NCBI GenBank assembly: GCA_040403555.1
Contig: JBBAKN010000004.1
Location: 124,001-188,000 of the forward strand
Length of the DNA: 64,000 bases
From: JAIPAN01 sp040403555
GTDB taxonomy: Bacteria; Bacteroidota; Bacteroidia; Sphingobacteriales; Sphingobacteriaceae
Direction: 5' to 3'
Shown here: positions 27,237-35,422 of the stretch, piece by piece
Layout of the letters: each line of letters starts with the position of its first letter
Numbering within the stretch: the first letter of the stretch is position 1
Position numbers and translations under genes: made by a program
Notes under the pieces: generated by a model
Told to the model about the DNA's origin: nothing
The model's input: only the letters and a program-made list of their open reading frames with translations
Databases searched by the model: none

Positions 27237-28007
27237 ATGGCAAATTCGTTCATCAGTACTGGTGTAAAAGCCGCCTACGATACCTATTATCAGGCGCATG
27301 ATGAACAATGGCGTTTATTGGGCGCCCGCTATAAAGCCCAACATATTGTGAATGTTAGCAAGGGCCATGCCTTTAAAAAGGTATTGGAAGTAGGTGCCGG
27401 CGATGGCAGCATTTTATACTATTTAGATCAATGGAAATTTGCCCCTGAATTGCATGCGCTAGAAATTTCTAAGAGTGGAGTAGCTCATATTCAAGCTAAA
27501 AATATCCCTTCCTTGAAGTCGGTACAAGAGTTTGACGGCTATCGCATTCCCTTTTCGGATGATAGTTTTGATGTGGTGATTTTAGCCCACGTTTTAGAAC
27601 ATGTTGAACACGAACGTTTGTTGCTACGGGAGTTAAAACGGGTGGCAAAATATTTGCTTATTGAAGTACCTAAAGACTACCGCTTTGGCGTAGATACCCG
27701 CATGAAGCATTTTTTAGATTACGGCCACATTAATATGTATACCCCAACTTCTTTACGTTTTTTAGTACAATCGGAGGGTTTTCGTATAGCGGCTGATGAA
27801 TGCTCCTTGATTCACCCAGAGGTAAGTAAGTTTAATGCCTTTATGAATCAAAAAAAATCGGCTACTTTTTTTGCAAAGTTTAAAATTGAGTCAGAATACC
27901 AAGTTAAAAAATGCCTAAGTTTTTTTGGTGGTAAGAAACAAGAAGAAAAATGGGCCAATGCGTATACAGTATTGTGTAGCAAACAACACGATTTAGAAAT
28001 ATTTTAG
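27237..28007 (+). CDS. Class I SAM-dependent methyltransferase
   Basis: A 256-residue methyltransferase (Methyltransf_11 type). Motif I KVLEVGAGDGSILYYL at about residue 48, LHALEISKSGVAHIQ as motif post-I, SFDVVILAHVLEHVEHERLLL as motif II/III, and ELKRVAKYLLIEVP. The HxLEH pattern is typical of family 11. One base after the previous gene and one before the next, so they form an operon. Likely acts on a glycan intermediate (inferred from context). Confidence 0.88.
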   Translation: MANSFISTGVKAAYDTYYQAHDEQWRLLGARYKAQHIVNVSKGHAFKKVLEVGAGDGSILYYLDQWKFAPELHALEISKSGVAHIQAKNIPSLKSVQEFDGYRIPFSDDSFDVVILAHVLEHVEHERLLLRELKRVAKYLLIEVPKDYRFGVDTRMKHFLDYGHINMYTPTSLRFLVQSEGFRIAADECSLIHPEVSKFNAFMNQKKSATFFAKFKIESEYQVKKCLSFFGGKKQEEKWANAYTVLCSKQHDLEIF

Positions 28008-28008
28008 G

Positions 28009-28920
28009 ATGCAAAATTTAGCCCCCATCGCTTTATTTGTATATAACCGGCCGGAGCACACCCGCCGTACGCTAAATTTTTTACAGCAAAACGAATTGGC
28101 AACCGATTCCCGTTTATTTATTTTTTCGGATGGCCCCAAAAACACTAAACAAGCCGAAAAAGTGGCTGAAGTGCGTGCATTAATTAAACAAGTTGACGGC
28201 TTTAAATCGGTTGAGATTATTCAGCGAAACAGCAATTTAGGCTTGGCCAATTCGGTTATTAGCGGCGTTAGTCAGCTGATGCAAGATTTTGGCCAAGCTA
28301 TTGTTTTTGAAGACGACTTAATTACCTCTCCTTATACCTTACGTTATTTTAACGATGCTTTAGCCCGCTACCAAAACGAAGAAAAGGTGATGCATATTGG
28401 AGCGTACATGTATCCTTTGCCTCTTCCCGGATCAGAGCAATTACCCGAAACCTTCTTTTTTAGAGCAGCCACCAGTTGGGGTTGGGCAACTTGGGCTCGG
28501 GCTTGGCAACAGTTTAATCCCGATGTAGAAGCGCTCATGAAGCAGTTTGATGCAGAGAAAAAACATCAATTTTCTATTGAAGGCAGCATGAATTTTTGGA
28601 AACAAATGCAGGAGCTAAAGGCCGGAAGAAATAATTCGTGGGCTATTCGTTGGTATGCTTCTATCTTTTTAAAGGGAGGTCTTACCCTCAACCCAGCACA
28701 TTCATTGGTGAGTAATATTGGCCACGATGGCAGTGGCGTGCATTCGGGTATCAACGAAATTTATAATGTATCCATCCATCCACAGCCTGTTAAGCACTTT
28801 CCGGAGCTTATTGCTGAAAATGCAGAAGCCTATAATCTCATTAAAGCATTTTTGGAAAATAGAAAAGGAAATCTATGGCAACGGGGTTTACGCTACCTCA
28901 ACCAACGTTTCCGGGCTTAA
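28009..28920 (+). CDS. Glycosyltransferase, GT-A fold (GT2/GT13-like)
   Basis: A 303-residue cytosolic enzyme. The N-terminus PIALFVYNRPEHTRRTLNFL is the nucleotide-sugar strand, NSNLGLANSVISGV follows, and the metal-binding acidic motif is AIVFEDDLITSP at about residue 98. A conserved block TSWGWATWARAWQQFNP is typical of a group of Bacteroidota transferases. Donor and acceptor cannot be read. It ends 4 bases inside the oppositely oriented methyltransferase gene. Confidence 0.88.
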   Translation: MQNLAPIALFVYNRPEHTRRTLNFLQQNELATDSRLFIFSDGPKNTKQAEKVAEVRALIKQVDGFKSVEIIQRNSNLGLANSVISGVSQLMQDFGQAIVFEDDLITSPYTLRYFNDALARYQNEEKVMHIGAYMYPLPLPGSEQLPETFFFRAATSWGWATWARAWQQFNPDVEALMKQFDAEKKHQFSIEGSMNFWKQMQELKAGRNNSWAIRWYASIFLKGGLTLNPAHSLVSNIGHDGSGVHSGINEIYNVSIHPQPVKHFPELIAENAEAYNLIKAFLENRKGNLWQRGLRYLNQRFRA

Positions 28921-29669
28921 CGTTTTTCGGCTACCACCAAAATATAGGGCGATAGCGCTTTGCTTTCAAAGGGGAAAAGTTTACTCCACACCTTACCCAC
29001 TAGCCAAATTGCCTTTACAAACAGCTTAGCCACCGCCAATTGACTTTCTTTTTCTTCTAACCACACACTAAATTTTCCGTAATAGCCGGCTTCTTCTACT
29101 ACTAAGCCTAATTCTTCTAGCAAAGAGCGTAATAGCTGGGGATTCATGCAAGTTAGTTCGTGTTTATCGTAGTTTTCTTTATCGAATGTTTTTTGCACCC
29201 AGCCGTTTATCCCTCTAAAATTAGGTAGGGTAACAACCAAAATGCTACCTGCCTTCATAAACTGTACATGCCGGGCCAAAATATCCCGGGTATCTTTAAA
29301 ATGTTCAATCAATCCGCACGATAACACTAAATCATATGAGCTAGTGGGAGTGTAGTCGAATAAATCGGTTTCAATAATTTCTATATCTGATGGTGCTAAT
29401 GCATTGGCTTGACAAAGCTGTTTAATAAGGCCCGGATGAATAAAATAATCGAGTAAGGTTGCCTTCCTAATACCGAGGTGTTTTTTTAAGAAAATGGTGT
29501 AATAACCCGGAAAACCGCCTAATTCAATAGCACTTTCAATGCCTTTAGCGTCCGAAATACGTTTAAAAATTTCGTGAAAAAGATAATTTTTGGGAATGGA
29601 ACAGGCAATATCGGTTTTCGATTCCCAATAGCTGGTCCAAAATGCTCGGTCGGTTAATTCATTAGCCAT
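28917..29669 (-). CDS. Class I SAM-dependent methyltransferase (minus strand)
   Basis: The only minus-strand gene in the glycan cluster; 250 residues from the ATG at 29669 (MANELTDRAFW), or 265 from the ATG at 29714. I prefer 29669 because DRAFWTSYWESK is the usual opening and a TATTTTAG box lies 4 bases upstream. Motif I is AIELGGFPGYYTIFLKKHLG, with the second acidic residue in TLLDYFIHP, then SYDLVLSCGLIEHFKDT. The glycine pattern GGFPG is unusual for motif I, but the fold is recognisable. Convergent overlap of 4 bases with the glycosyltransferase. Confidence 0.82.
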   Translation of the reverse strand: MANELTDRAFWTSYWESKTDIACSIPKNYLFHEIFKRISDAKGIESAIELGGFPGYYTIFLKKHLGIRKATLLDYFIHPGLIKQLCQANALAPSDIEIIETDLFDYTPTSSYDLVLSCGLIEHFKDTRDILARHVQFMKAGSILVVTLPNFRGINGWVQKTFDKENYDKHELTCMNPQLLRSLLEELGLVVEEAGYYGKFSVWLEEKESQLAVAKLFVKAIWLVGKVWSKLFPFESKALSPYILVVAEKR

Positions 29670-29726
29670 GTTGCTAAAATAAACATTATTGACAGCTTTG
29701 AACAGGCTTAACATGTGATAAATGTG

Positions 29727-29734
29727 TATTTTTG
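29727..29734 (+). promoter_or_regulatory. -7 promoter box (TATTTTTG) before the GT4 gene
   Basis: Perfect TAnnTTTG match in the divergent region between the minus-strand methyltransferase and the GT4 gene, ending 6 bases before the TTG at 29741. It makes the upstream TTG at 29732 unlikely as start. Confidence 0.5.
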
Positions 29735-29740
29735 GTTGAT

Positions 29741-30994
29741 TTGAAAGTTGTACACCTAAATAGCTACGAAAATAACGGAGGGGCAGGTCGTGCTGCTAGC
29801 CGCTTAGTGCAGGCTTTGCAAGCAGAGGCCCTTGATGTTAGCCTTTGGGTTAATTATTCTTTTGAATCAGCACCTAGCCCACACAATTTTTCTAAGGGCT
29901 TAGTACCAAAATTCTTTACTACTATTCAAATTATTTTAGAACGAATCCTTACTAAAACGAGGATAAAGTCTGTTAAAACCCCCTTTTCTATTCCTTTTTT
30001 TGGTAAAGATATCAGCGCCCATCCGGCACTACAGGCAGCCGATATTATACACCTGCATTGGGTAAATCATGCATTTTTGCGCCCCAAAGATCTTGCAAAA
30101 CTCCAAAAACTAAATAAGCCTATTGTATGGACTTTTCACGATAGCAATGCCTTTACCGGCGGTTGCCATGTGCGTTATGCCTGTACCCATTTTGAGCAGG
30201 CTTGCGGAAACTGCCCGATTGTAAAACAGCCTAGCATACACGATCTTTCTCATCACATTTGGAAGGCCAAAAAGCAAGCCTACACCGGCTTAGCGCTTCA
30301 GGTAATTGCGCCTAGCCAATGGATGGCACAATCGGCCAAAAGAAGCGCTTTGTTTGCAGAATCTCCTATTCATATCATCCCAAATACATTAAATACTCAA
30401 GTTTTTAGCCCTTCAGATAAAGTGCTTGCCCGAGAGAAACTAGGTCTTTCGGCAAATGCCTTTTTAATTTTGTGCGGCTTTATGCCCTCGGCAAACGATA
30501 AACACAAAGGCGCCGATTTATTGGTAGATGCCCTTGGTATTTTTGGGCAAAATAATGAAGCCGAATTGGTAGTTTTCGGCAATCGTGCGGCTGGTGATTT
30601 GCCGGATTTTAAGTTTAAAACGACTTTTTTAGGAACCATTACTGAGGAAGAAAAGTTAGCACTCTGCTACGCCGCCGCCGATGTATTTGTAACGCCATCT
30701 ATTGAAGATAATTTGCCGAATACTGTTTTAGAGAGTTTGGCTTGCGGTTCTCCCGTGGTAGCTTTTACTACCGGAGGCATTCCCGATATGGTTAAACATC
30801 AACAAAATGGCTATTTGGCAAAAGACGCTTCCCCAGAAGAGTTAGCTAAAGGTTTGGCTTGGGTTAAAAACCATGCCGATAGAGCGTCTTTGGCGACTGC
30901 CGCCCGCAAAACGGTATTGGCTACTTTCTCCGAATCGGTGGTGGCGCAACAACACATCAAATTGTATCAATCTATTCTTAACAGTCGTGCATAA
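29741..30994 (+). CDS. Glycosyltransferase family 4
   Basis: 417 residues from a TTG at 29741 (MKVVHLNSYENNGGAG); another TTG at 29732 is possible. GT-B fold: glycine-rich NGGAGRAASRL at the start, ADIIHLHWVNHAFL, TFHDSNAFTGGCHVRYAC with HPC-type cysteines (CTHFEQACGNCP) seen in WcaC/colanic-type transferases, PNTLNTQVFSP, and the C-terminal donor motif DNLPNTVLESLACGSPVVAF. Retaining transferase; the sugar is unknown. Overlaps the next gene by 8 bases. Confidence 0.9.
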   Translation: MKVVHLNSYENNGGAGRAASRLVQALQAEALDVSLWVNYSFESAPSPHNFSKGLVPKFFTTIQIILERILTKTRIKSVKTPFSIPFFGKDISAHPALQAADIIHLHWVNHAFLRPKDLAKLQKLNKPIVWTFHDSNAFTGGCHVRYACTHFEQACGNCPIVKQPSIHDLSHHIWKAKKQAYTGLALQVIAPSQWMAQSAKRSALFAESPIHIIPNTLNTQVFSPSDKVLAREKLGLSANAFLILCGFMPSANDKHKGADLLVDALGIFGQNNEAELVVFGNRAAGDLPDFKFKTTFLGTITEEEKLALCYAAADVFVTPSIEDNLPNTVLESLACGSPVVAFTTGGIPDMVKHQQNGYLAKDASPEELAKGLAWVKNHADRASLATAARKTVLATFSESVVAQQHIKLYQSILNSRA

Positions 30995-31739
30995 ACCTAC
31001 ACTTTCCATCATCACCATTGTGTATAATAACGTTCGCGATATTGAACGTACCATGCTTTCTGTGCTCAATCAAAGCTATGCCCACATAGAGTATATTGTG
31101 GTAGATGGAGCCTCTAACGATGGCACCCTGGAGATTATCCAACGTTATCAGGATAGATTAGCAAAAGTAGTATCTGAAAAAGATACCGGCATTTACGATG
31201 CCATGAACAAAGGCTTGGCTTTGGCTAGCGGCGACTATGTATTGTTTATGAATTCGGGCGATGAATTGTATGCCCCCGATACGATTGAAAACGTATTTTC
31301 CACGGCTCCTAATGCCGATATTTATTATGGCGAAACCGAAATGTATAACGAGGCTTGGCAAAGTATTGGCAAACGCCGACATAGTGTACCCGAAAAATTT
31401 ACTTGGAAAAGTTTTCGTTTTGGGATGACCATTAGTCATCAAGCCATTTATATCCGCAGAACCTTAACCGAACCTTACGATAGGCAGTATGAATTAAGTG
31501 CAGATATTGATTGGATTTTAACTGCGGCCAAAAAAGCCAAAACCTCGGTTAAAGTACCAGGTTATTTGGCCAAATATTTAGTGGGCGGCATGTCTAAAAA
31601 AAGACATCAACAAAGCTTAAATGAGCGTTTTGCTATTTTCACGAAGCATTATGGCTTGCTACCCAATTTGTTTAACCACCTGCTTATTACCGTAAAGCTT
31701 GGGTTGTATTATTTCCGCTACGGCAGAACGAACGATTAA
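30987..31739 (+). CDS. Glycosyltransferase family 2
   Basis: 250 residues from a GTG at 30987 (VVHKPTLSIITIVYNN without its first residues in other frames). A longer frame reaches back to 30873, but that part lies inside the GT4 gene and does not look like protein of this family. Motifs: LSIITIVYNN, YIVVDGASNDGTLEII, VSEKDTGIYDAMNKGLALA, GDYVLFMNSGDELY with the metal-binding pattern, and ISHQAIYIRR. Resembles WcaE-like enzymes. Last gene of the cluster before a terminator. Confidence 0.9.
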   Translation: MHKPTLSIITIVYNNVRDIERTMLSVLNQSYAHIEYIVVDGASNDGTLEIIQRYQDRLAKVVSEKDTGIYDAMNKGLALASGDYVLFMNSGDELYAPDTIENVFSTAPNADIYYGETEMYNEAWQSIGKRRHSVPEKFTWKSFRFGMTISHQAIYIRRTLTEPYDRQYELSADIDWILTAAKKAKTSVKVPGYLAKYLVGGMSKKRHQQSLNERFAIFTKHYGLLPNLFNHLLITVKLGLYYFRYGRTND

Positions 31740-31742
31740 TAA

Positions 31743-31772
31743 AAAAAGCCCCCGAATTTTCGGGGGCTTTTT
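31743..31772. terminator. Bidirectional terminator between GT2 and YfhO genes
   Basis: A 13-base-pair stem (31743-31755 with 31760-31772) with a GC-rich core, a 4-base loop, A's on one side and T's on the other, between convergent genes. Very clear. Confidence 0.92.
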
Positions 31773-31792
31773 AATGTAAAGTCTGTTTAGGC

Positions 31793-34252
31793 TTATGCCT
31801 CTTCTGGTTTGCGGCTTTTATAAATAACAAAGCCCAATAAAGCCACTAATAACATCGAGGCTGCCAACGATATTTTTTCACCTAAAATATAAGAAGTGGG
31901 TTCGAATTTAAATTCTAGGGTATGGTTACCACCAGGTAATGCGGCAGCACGTAATATGTAGTTGGCTCTGAAATACGGGATTTCCTCTCCATCCACATAG
32001 GCTTTCCAGCCTTTATCGTACCAAATTTCAGAAAATACAGCGATCATATCTTTGCCAATAGAGTAGGTATAGGTTAAATGGTCTGGACGGTAATTACTTA
32101 GTTTAATGGTCCCGTTTGGATCGAATCCTACTTTCTTGGTATCTATTAAGGATTTGAACTCGTTGCCCACAAAAGCTTCTTTTCTTGGATCGAAACTGCT
32201 GATGGCGTTCATTTCCTCATCGGCACTTTTTACAAAGGTTACGTTGGGTACAAACCAGGCATTGCCACAAGCACTTTCGCGGCGTTCCATTTTCTGCGAT
32301 TTGTTTTGCTCGTCGTTGCCAATAATGTATTTGGCGTTTAGCATATCCAACACATCTTCATTAATAGCGTTGTTAAACTGCTTGTCTAATACCTCTTGGA
32401 AACGTTTCAACTTTGCCGCATGGTAACCACCCACAGTTTTGTGAAAATAGCTGGTGCTGGCATTGCTAAATGTCTGAATACTCAAATCAAATACCCGGTA
32501 ATTCAGACTAGTATCTCTTAAAATAAATTGATCTACCTCACGAGCTTGGAATTGTTGCGTAAGGGCTGTTTGCTCTACAAAATTATCGTTGTTTAAATAG
32601 CGTTTATCTACGCCCCACATATCTACCAATATGATAACAGCCAATAAAGCGGTAGCTGTTCCTGCACTCAGTTTTTGCTTAATTAGTGCCCAAACCAATG
32701 CGGCTCCTATAGCTACAAAAATCAAAGATCTAAATACATCGCTACGAGCAAGGCTGATGCGGTCTGTTACCAAGCCTCGTGCAATACTTTCGGCAAAGTT
32801 GCGGTCACCACCAGTAATTTGTGATAATTGGTCTATTAATTGACTATGGCCTGCTGTTTGGAAACTAAAAAATAAGCCTGGAGCAGCTGCCATTATCGCT
32901 AATAAACCTAGCGTGCCGTAGGCTACGTATTGCACTTTCTTTAGTAATTTTTGTTTGTCTTCTTTACTATCAATAAGTTCTTGCACGGCTAGCACTGCTA
33001 ACACAGGAACTAGGAATCCCGCAATGACCAGAATAGATTCTACGGCTCTAAACTTATTGTAAAGTGGAAAGTACTGGAAGAAAATATCGGACACCAGTGG
33101 CCAATTTTTACCAAAGGCTAAAAATACACTCAATAGGGTAGCTGTAAAAATCCACCATTTGGTGCGACCTTTTACCACAAATAAACCTACTATAAATAAG
33201 AAGCAAATAATGGCTCCAAAATAAAACGGACCCGAGGTGAATGGTTTTTCTCCCCAATAGGAAGGTAGCTGTTTGGAAAAAGCTAAGGCTTGTTCTGCCG
33301 GCACCCCTTTATCGGTTAAGCTTTTTACTACTGCACCATCTTCGGGAAGTGGGGTATTGCTGGCACCTCCATAAAAGTTAGGCACTAAAAAGGTAATATT
33401 TTCGCCCACGCCTTGGCTCCATTGGTAGGCATATTCTTTGTCTAAACCATTACTTGGCGCCAGTTGGTTTGTGCTTAAATTTGATTTTCCACGGATAGAT
33501 TCGTTGCCATATTCGTAGGTGGTCCAAAGCATGCCGGCATTTACGGCAACAGCCAATACTAGAGCCGCCACTAAATAGGCAGCAGGCTTAATCAATTCTT
33601 TTACGGTTTTGGTTTTAATGGCGTTTACCAATTCAAATCCAATGAAAACCAAAATGGCTATGAATAAGTAATAGGTCATTTGAATATGGTTTGACCTAAT
33701 TTCTAATGCCAAGGCCATTGCCGTAATGGCGACACCTGGCAGATATTTTCTACGCAATGTAAGCAGTATACCCGCTAAAATGGGGCCAAAGAAAGCCAAA
33801 GCCAATGCTTTATTGCTGTGGCCGGCTTCAATAATAATAAAGTTATACGATGAAAATGCAAAGGCAATGGCGCCAGCTGCGGCCAACCACGGTTTTACCC
33901 GCAACACCGAGAATAGTAAGTAGGCGCCCAATAAATACAATAAAACGGTATCTATAGGGTTAGGAAAAACGGTTTTTAAAAACGAAATCACGTAGGTAGT
34001 AATGTTATACGGATATTGTACCCAAATTTGGTAAGAAGGCATTCCGCCGAACATCGAATTTGTCCAAAGCGGTGCTTTACCATCAAGGGCTTTAAAGTCC
34101 ATGATTTCTTTTTGCATGCCTTTTGCCTGCAAAACATCTTGTTGATACAATCCTTTGCCTTGTATGGCCGGGCTAAAATAAACCAAGCATAACAAAAGGA
34201 AAATGCCAATAATTAGTAAATGATTGGCGTTGCGTTTAAACCAGTTGCTCAT
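31793..34252 (-). CDS. YfhO-family membrane protein
   Basis: An 819-residue polytopic protein. The N-terminal two thirds hold about twelve transmembrane helices with LYQQDVLQAKGMQKEIMDF and MFGGMPSYQIW near the start. The C-terminal periplasmic part carries DMIAVFSEIWYDKGWKAYVDGE, the YfhO hallmark, then a last helix and a basic tail. YfhO proteins are GT-C-like and in firmicutes add sugars to cell-wall or lipid polymers; in Bacteroidota the role is not established. It lies beside the glycan cluster, but with its own promoter. Confidence 0.9.
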   Translation of the reverse strand: MSNWFKRNANHLLIIGIFLLLCLVYFSPAIQGKGLYQQDVLQAKGMQKEIMDFKALDGKAPLWTNSMFGGMPSYQIWVQYPYNITTYVISFLKTVFPNPIDTVLLYLLGAYLLFSVLRVKPWLAAAGAIAFAFSSYNFIIIEAGHSNKALALAFFGPILAGILLTLRRKYLPGVAITAMALALEIRSNHIQMTYYLFIAILVFIGFELVNAIKTKTVKELIKPAAYLVAALVLAVAVNAGMLWTTYEYGNESIRGKSNLSTNQLAPSNGLDKEYAYQWSQGVGENITFLVPNFYGGASNTPLPEDGAVVKSLTDKGVPAEQALAFSKQLPSYWGEKPFTSGPFYFGAIICFLFIVGLFVVKGRTKWWIFTATLLSVFLAFGKNWPLVSDIFFQYFPLYNKFRAVESILVIAGFLVPVLAVLAVQELIDSKEDKQKLLKKVQYVAYGTLGLLAIMAAAPGLFFSFQTAGHSQLIDQLSQITGGDRNFAESIARGLVTDRISLARSDVFRSLIFVAIGAALVWALIKQKLSAGTATALLAVIILVDMWGVDKRYLNNDNFVEQTALTQQFQAREVDQFILRDTSLNYRVFDLSIQTFSNASTSYFHKTVGGYHAAKLKRFQEVLDKQFNNAINEDVLDMLNAKYIIGNDEQNKSQKMERRESACGNAWFVPNVTFVKSADEEMNAISSFDPRKEAFVGNEFKSLIDTKKVGFDPNGTIKLSNYRPDHLTYTYSIGKDMIAVFSEIWYDKGWKAYVDGEEIPYFRANYILRAAALPGGNHTLEFKFEPTSYILGEKISLAASMLLVALLGFVIYKSRKPEEA

Positions 34253-34271
34253 ATTTTCTATTTATAGAATC

Positions 34272-34279
34272 CAAAAATA
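34272..34279 (-). promoter_or_regulatory. -7 promoter box (TATTTTTG) of the YfhO gene
   Basis: Minus-strand TAnnTTTG match ending 19 bases before the ATG at 34252. A TTG (minus strand, 34304-34302) stands 22 bases upstream of it, within the usual -33 spacing. Confidence 0.55.
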
Positions 34280-34333
34280 GAAAAAAGCAGCATAGTAGCA
34301 TCAATTTAGGTGCTACATTCTGAGATTATTGAT

Positions 34334-34582
34334 TTAGTCGATTTCTTCAAAATCTACAAATTCGCCAGCCGAATCCTTTTTAGGTTTTTTGCCTTTGGGC
34401 GGCACGTAATCTACATGAATGCTGCCTTCGGGTTGTTTTGGGGGGACTCCTTGTGCTTGCTCTGCACGTTTTTGCAGCTTGGCAATCATGCGTTTAAATA
34501 CTATAGGGAGGGCAATGCGGAGCACAATGCGGAGGAGCCACAGAATGAGAAAGAGGTAAAATAAAAACCGTAATACTTCCAT
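34334..34582 (-). CDS. DUF4834-type small membrane protein
   Basis: An 82-residue protein: one N-terminal transmembrane helix (about residues 3-30), a basic stretch FKRMIAKLQKRAEQ, and a charged tail that ends in AGEFVDFEEID. This layout, with the terminal (V)DFEEID, matches the DUF4834 family of Bacteroidota. Function unknown. It lies between yfhO and the YwbE gene and has its own -7 box. Confidence 0.75.
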   Translation of the reverse strand: MEVLRFLFYLFLILWLLRIVLRIALPIVFKRMIAKLQKRAEQAQGVPPKQPEGSIHVDYVPPKGKKPKKDSAGEFVDFEEID

Positions 34583-34600
34583 TTGTTTTAAATCAGTTTA

Positions 34601-34608
34601 CAAATTTA
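34601..34608 (-). promoter_or_regulatory. -7 promoter box (TAAATTTG) of the DUF4834 gene
   Basis: Minus-strand TAnnTTTG match ending 18 bases before the ATG at 34582. No clear -33 box. Confidence 0.45.
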
Positions 34609-34645
34609 GACGATTTCTGTCGAAAAATGTTTCATCCAGTGCGTT

Positions 34646-34843
34646 TTAGTCCTCAATAATTTCGATTACCCGGCCAACCTGCCCATCTTCTAAACGTACT
34701 TTTATGCCTCTGGAGTGAAAAGACGAACTGGTGAGCAGGTCTTTTACCACTCCTCGGGTGCGGGCGCCAGTACGTTGGTCTTTTTTAAGAATGATATCTA
34801 CCTCCAAGCCGGGGTACACATCGTTGCGGTTTTTTCCGTTCAT
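34646..34843 (-). CDS. YwbE-family protein
   Basis: A 65-residue protein of the widespread YwbE family: RNDVYPGLEVDIILKKDQRT, then GVVKDLLTSSSFHSRGIKVR and a closing LEDGQVGRV. It is a small beta-barrel-like domain. The family's role is not established; a nucleic-acid or ribosome link is often guessed. Divergent from the lipoprotein gene at 34889. Confidence 0.9.
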   Translation of the reverse strand: MNGKNRNDVYPGLEVDIILKKDQRTGARTRGVVKDLLTSSSFHSRGIKVRLEDGQVGRVIEIIED

Positions 34844-34856
34844 ATAATTGATACTG

Positions 34857-34884
34857 CAAATTTAACGTTATCGTATAAAACAAA
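34857..34884 (-). promoter_or_regulatory. Promoter of the YwbE gene (TTTG, 16 bases, TAAATTTG)
   Basis: On the minus strand a TTTG (34884-34881) stands 16 bases upstream of a perfect -7 box TAAATTTG (34864-34857). The ATG follows 13 bases later. Spacing is near the published 17-23 range for this phylum. Confidence 0.6.
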
Positions 34885-34888
34885 CGCT

Positions 34889-35377
34889 ATGAAAAATTTA
34901 TTGTGCTTACTAATGGCCCTAACGATTGGGCTAGTTATTACCGCTTGTAACAAGCAAGGTGACTTAGTCAATCAGCAAGAAATTCTGTTAAAAGCTCCAA
35001 GTGGAGTTGCGATAGCAGCAAATTCTGATGATTTAATGAAAGTTGCGCTAGAAACAGTTTCTGAAACCTCCGGATTGGAAATTACCAAAGTAGATTATTT
35101 ACCCGTTAAAACTGGCTTCGCTGCCATTATTTGGTATAAAACCAAGGCTGGGGCTGCTGGTAATTTTGCCTATGTTCGGTACTCAAAAATTGAGTACAAC
35201 GCAAAAAAACTAGTGGTTAAACGAGGAGGTGTTACAAGCCAATTAGTTGAGGGAGATATTACCGTAAGTTGCAATGGAAGTTGTGGTTGTGTAGTGAGTG
35301 GTGAAATTAAGCCCGATGGCACTATTACGTTTAGATGTGGTTGTTCTGATTGTACCGCTACCATCAAAAACAGTTAA
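34889..35377 (+). CDS. Unknown lipoprotein with a six-cysteine C-terminal motif
   Basis: 162 residues from the ATG at 34889, which gives a clean lipoprotein signal: basic start, hydrophobic core and ITAC with lipidated Cys20. An in-frame extension to 34715 crosses the YwbE gene and is rejected. The middle (about residues 45-125) looks like a small alpha/beta domain. The C-terminus has six cysteines: Cys128, 132, 134 and, 15 residues later, Cys150, 152, 155 (C-x3-C-x-C, then C-x-C-x2-C). Such a pattern could bind a metal ion or form disulfides. I do not recognise a family. Divergent from ywbE and convergent with uvrB, so it is a single-gene unit. Confidence 0.75.
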   Translation: MKNLLCLLMALTIGLVITACNKQGDLVNQQEILLKAPSGVAIAANSDDLMKVALETVSETSGLEITKVDYLPVKTGFAAIIWYKTKAGAAGNFAYVRYSKIEYNAKKLVVKRGGVTSQLVEGDITVSCNGSCGCVVSGEIKPDGTITFRCGCSDCTATIKNS

Positions 35378-35422
35378 AATTTTACTGGAACTGAGTTTTT
35401 TACCAAAAGGGAACCCGTTTTT

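Noticed and set aside
35378..35422. Terminator between the lipoprotein gene and uvrB
   Set aside because: The GGGAACCC palindrome near 35408 has room for only a tiny loop and few pairs; not convincing.
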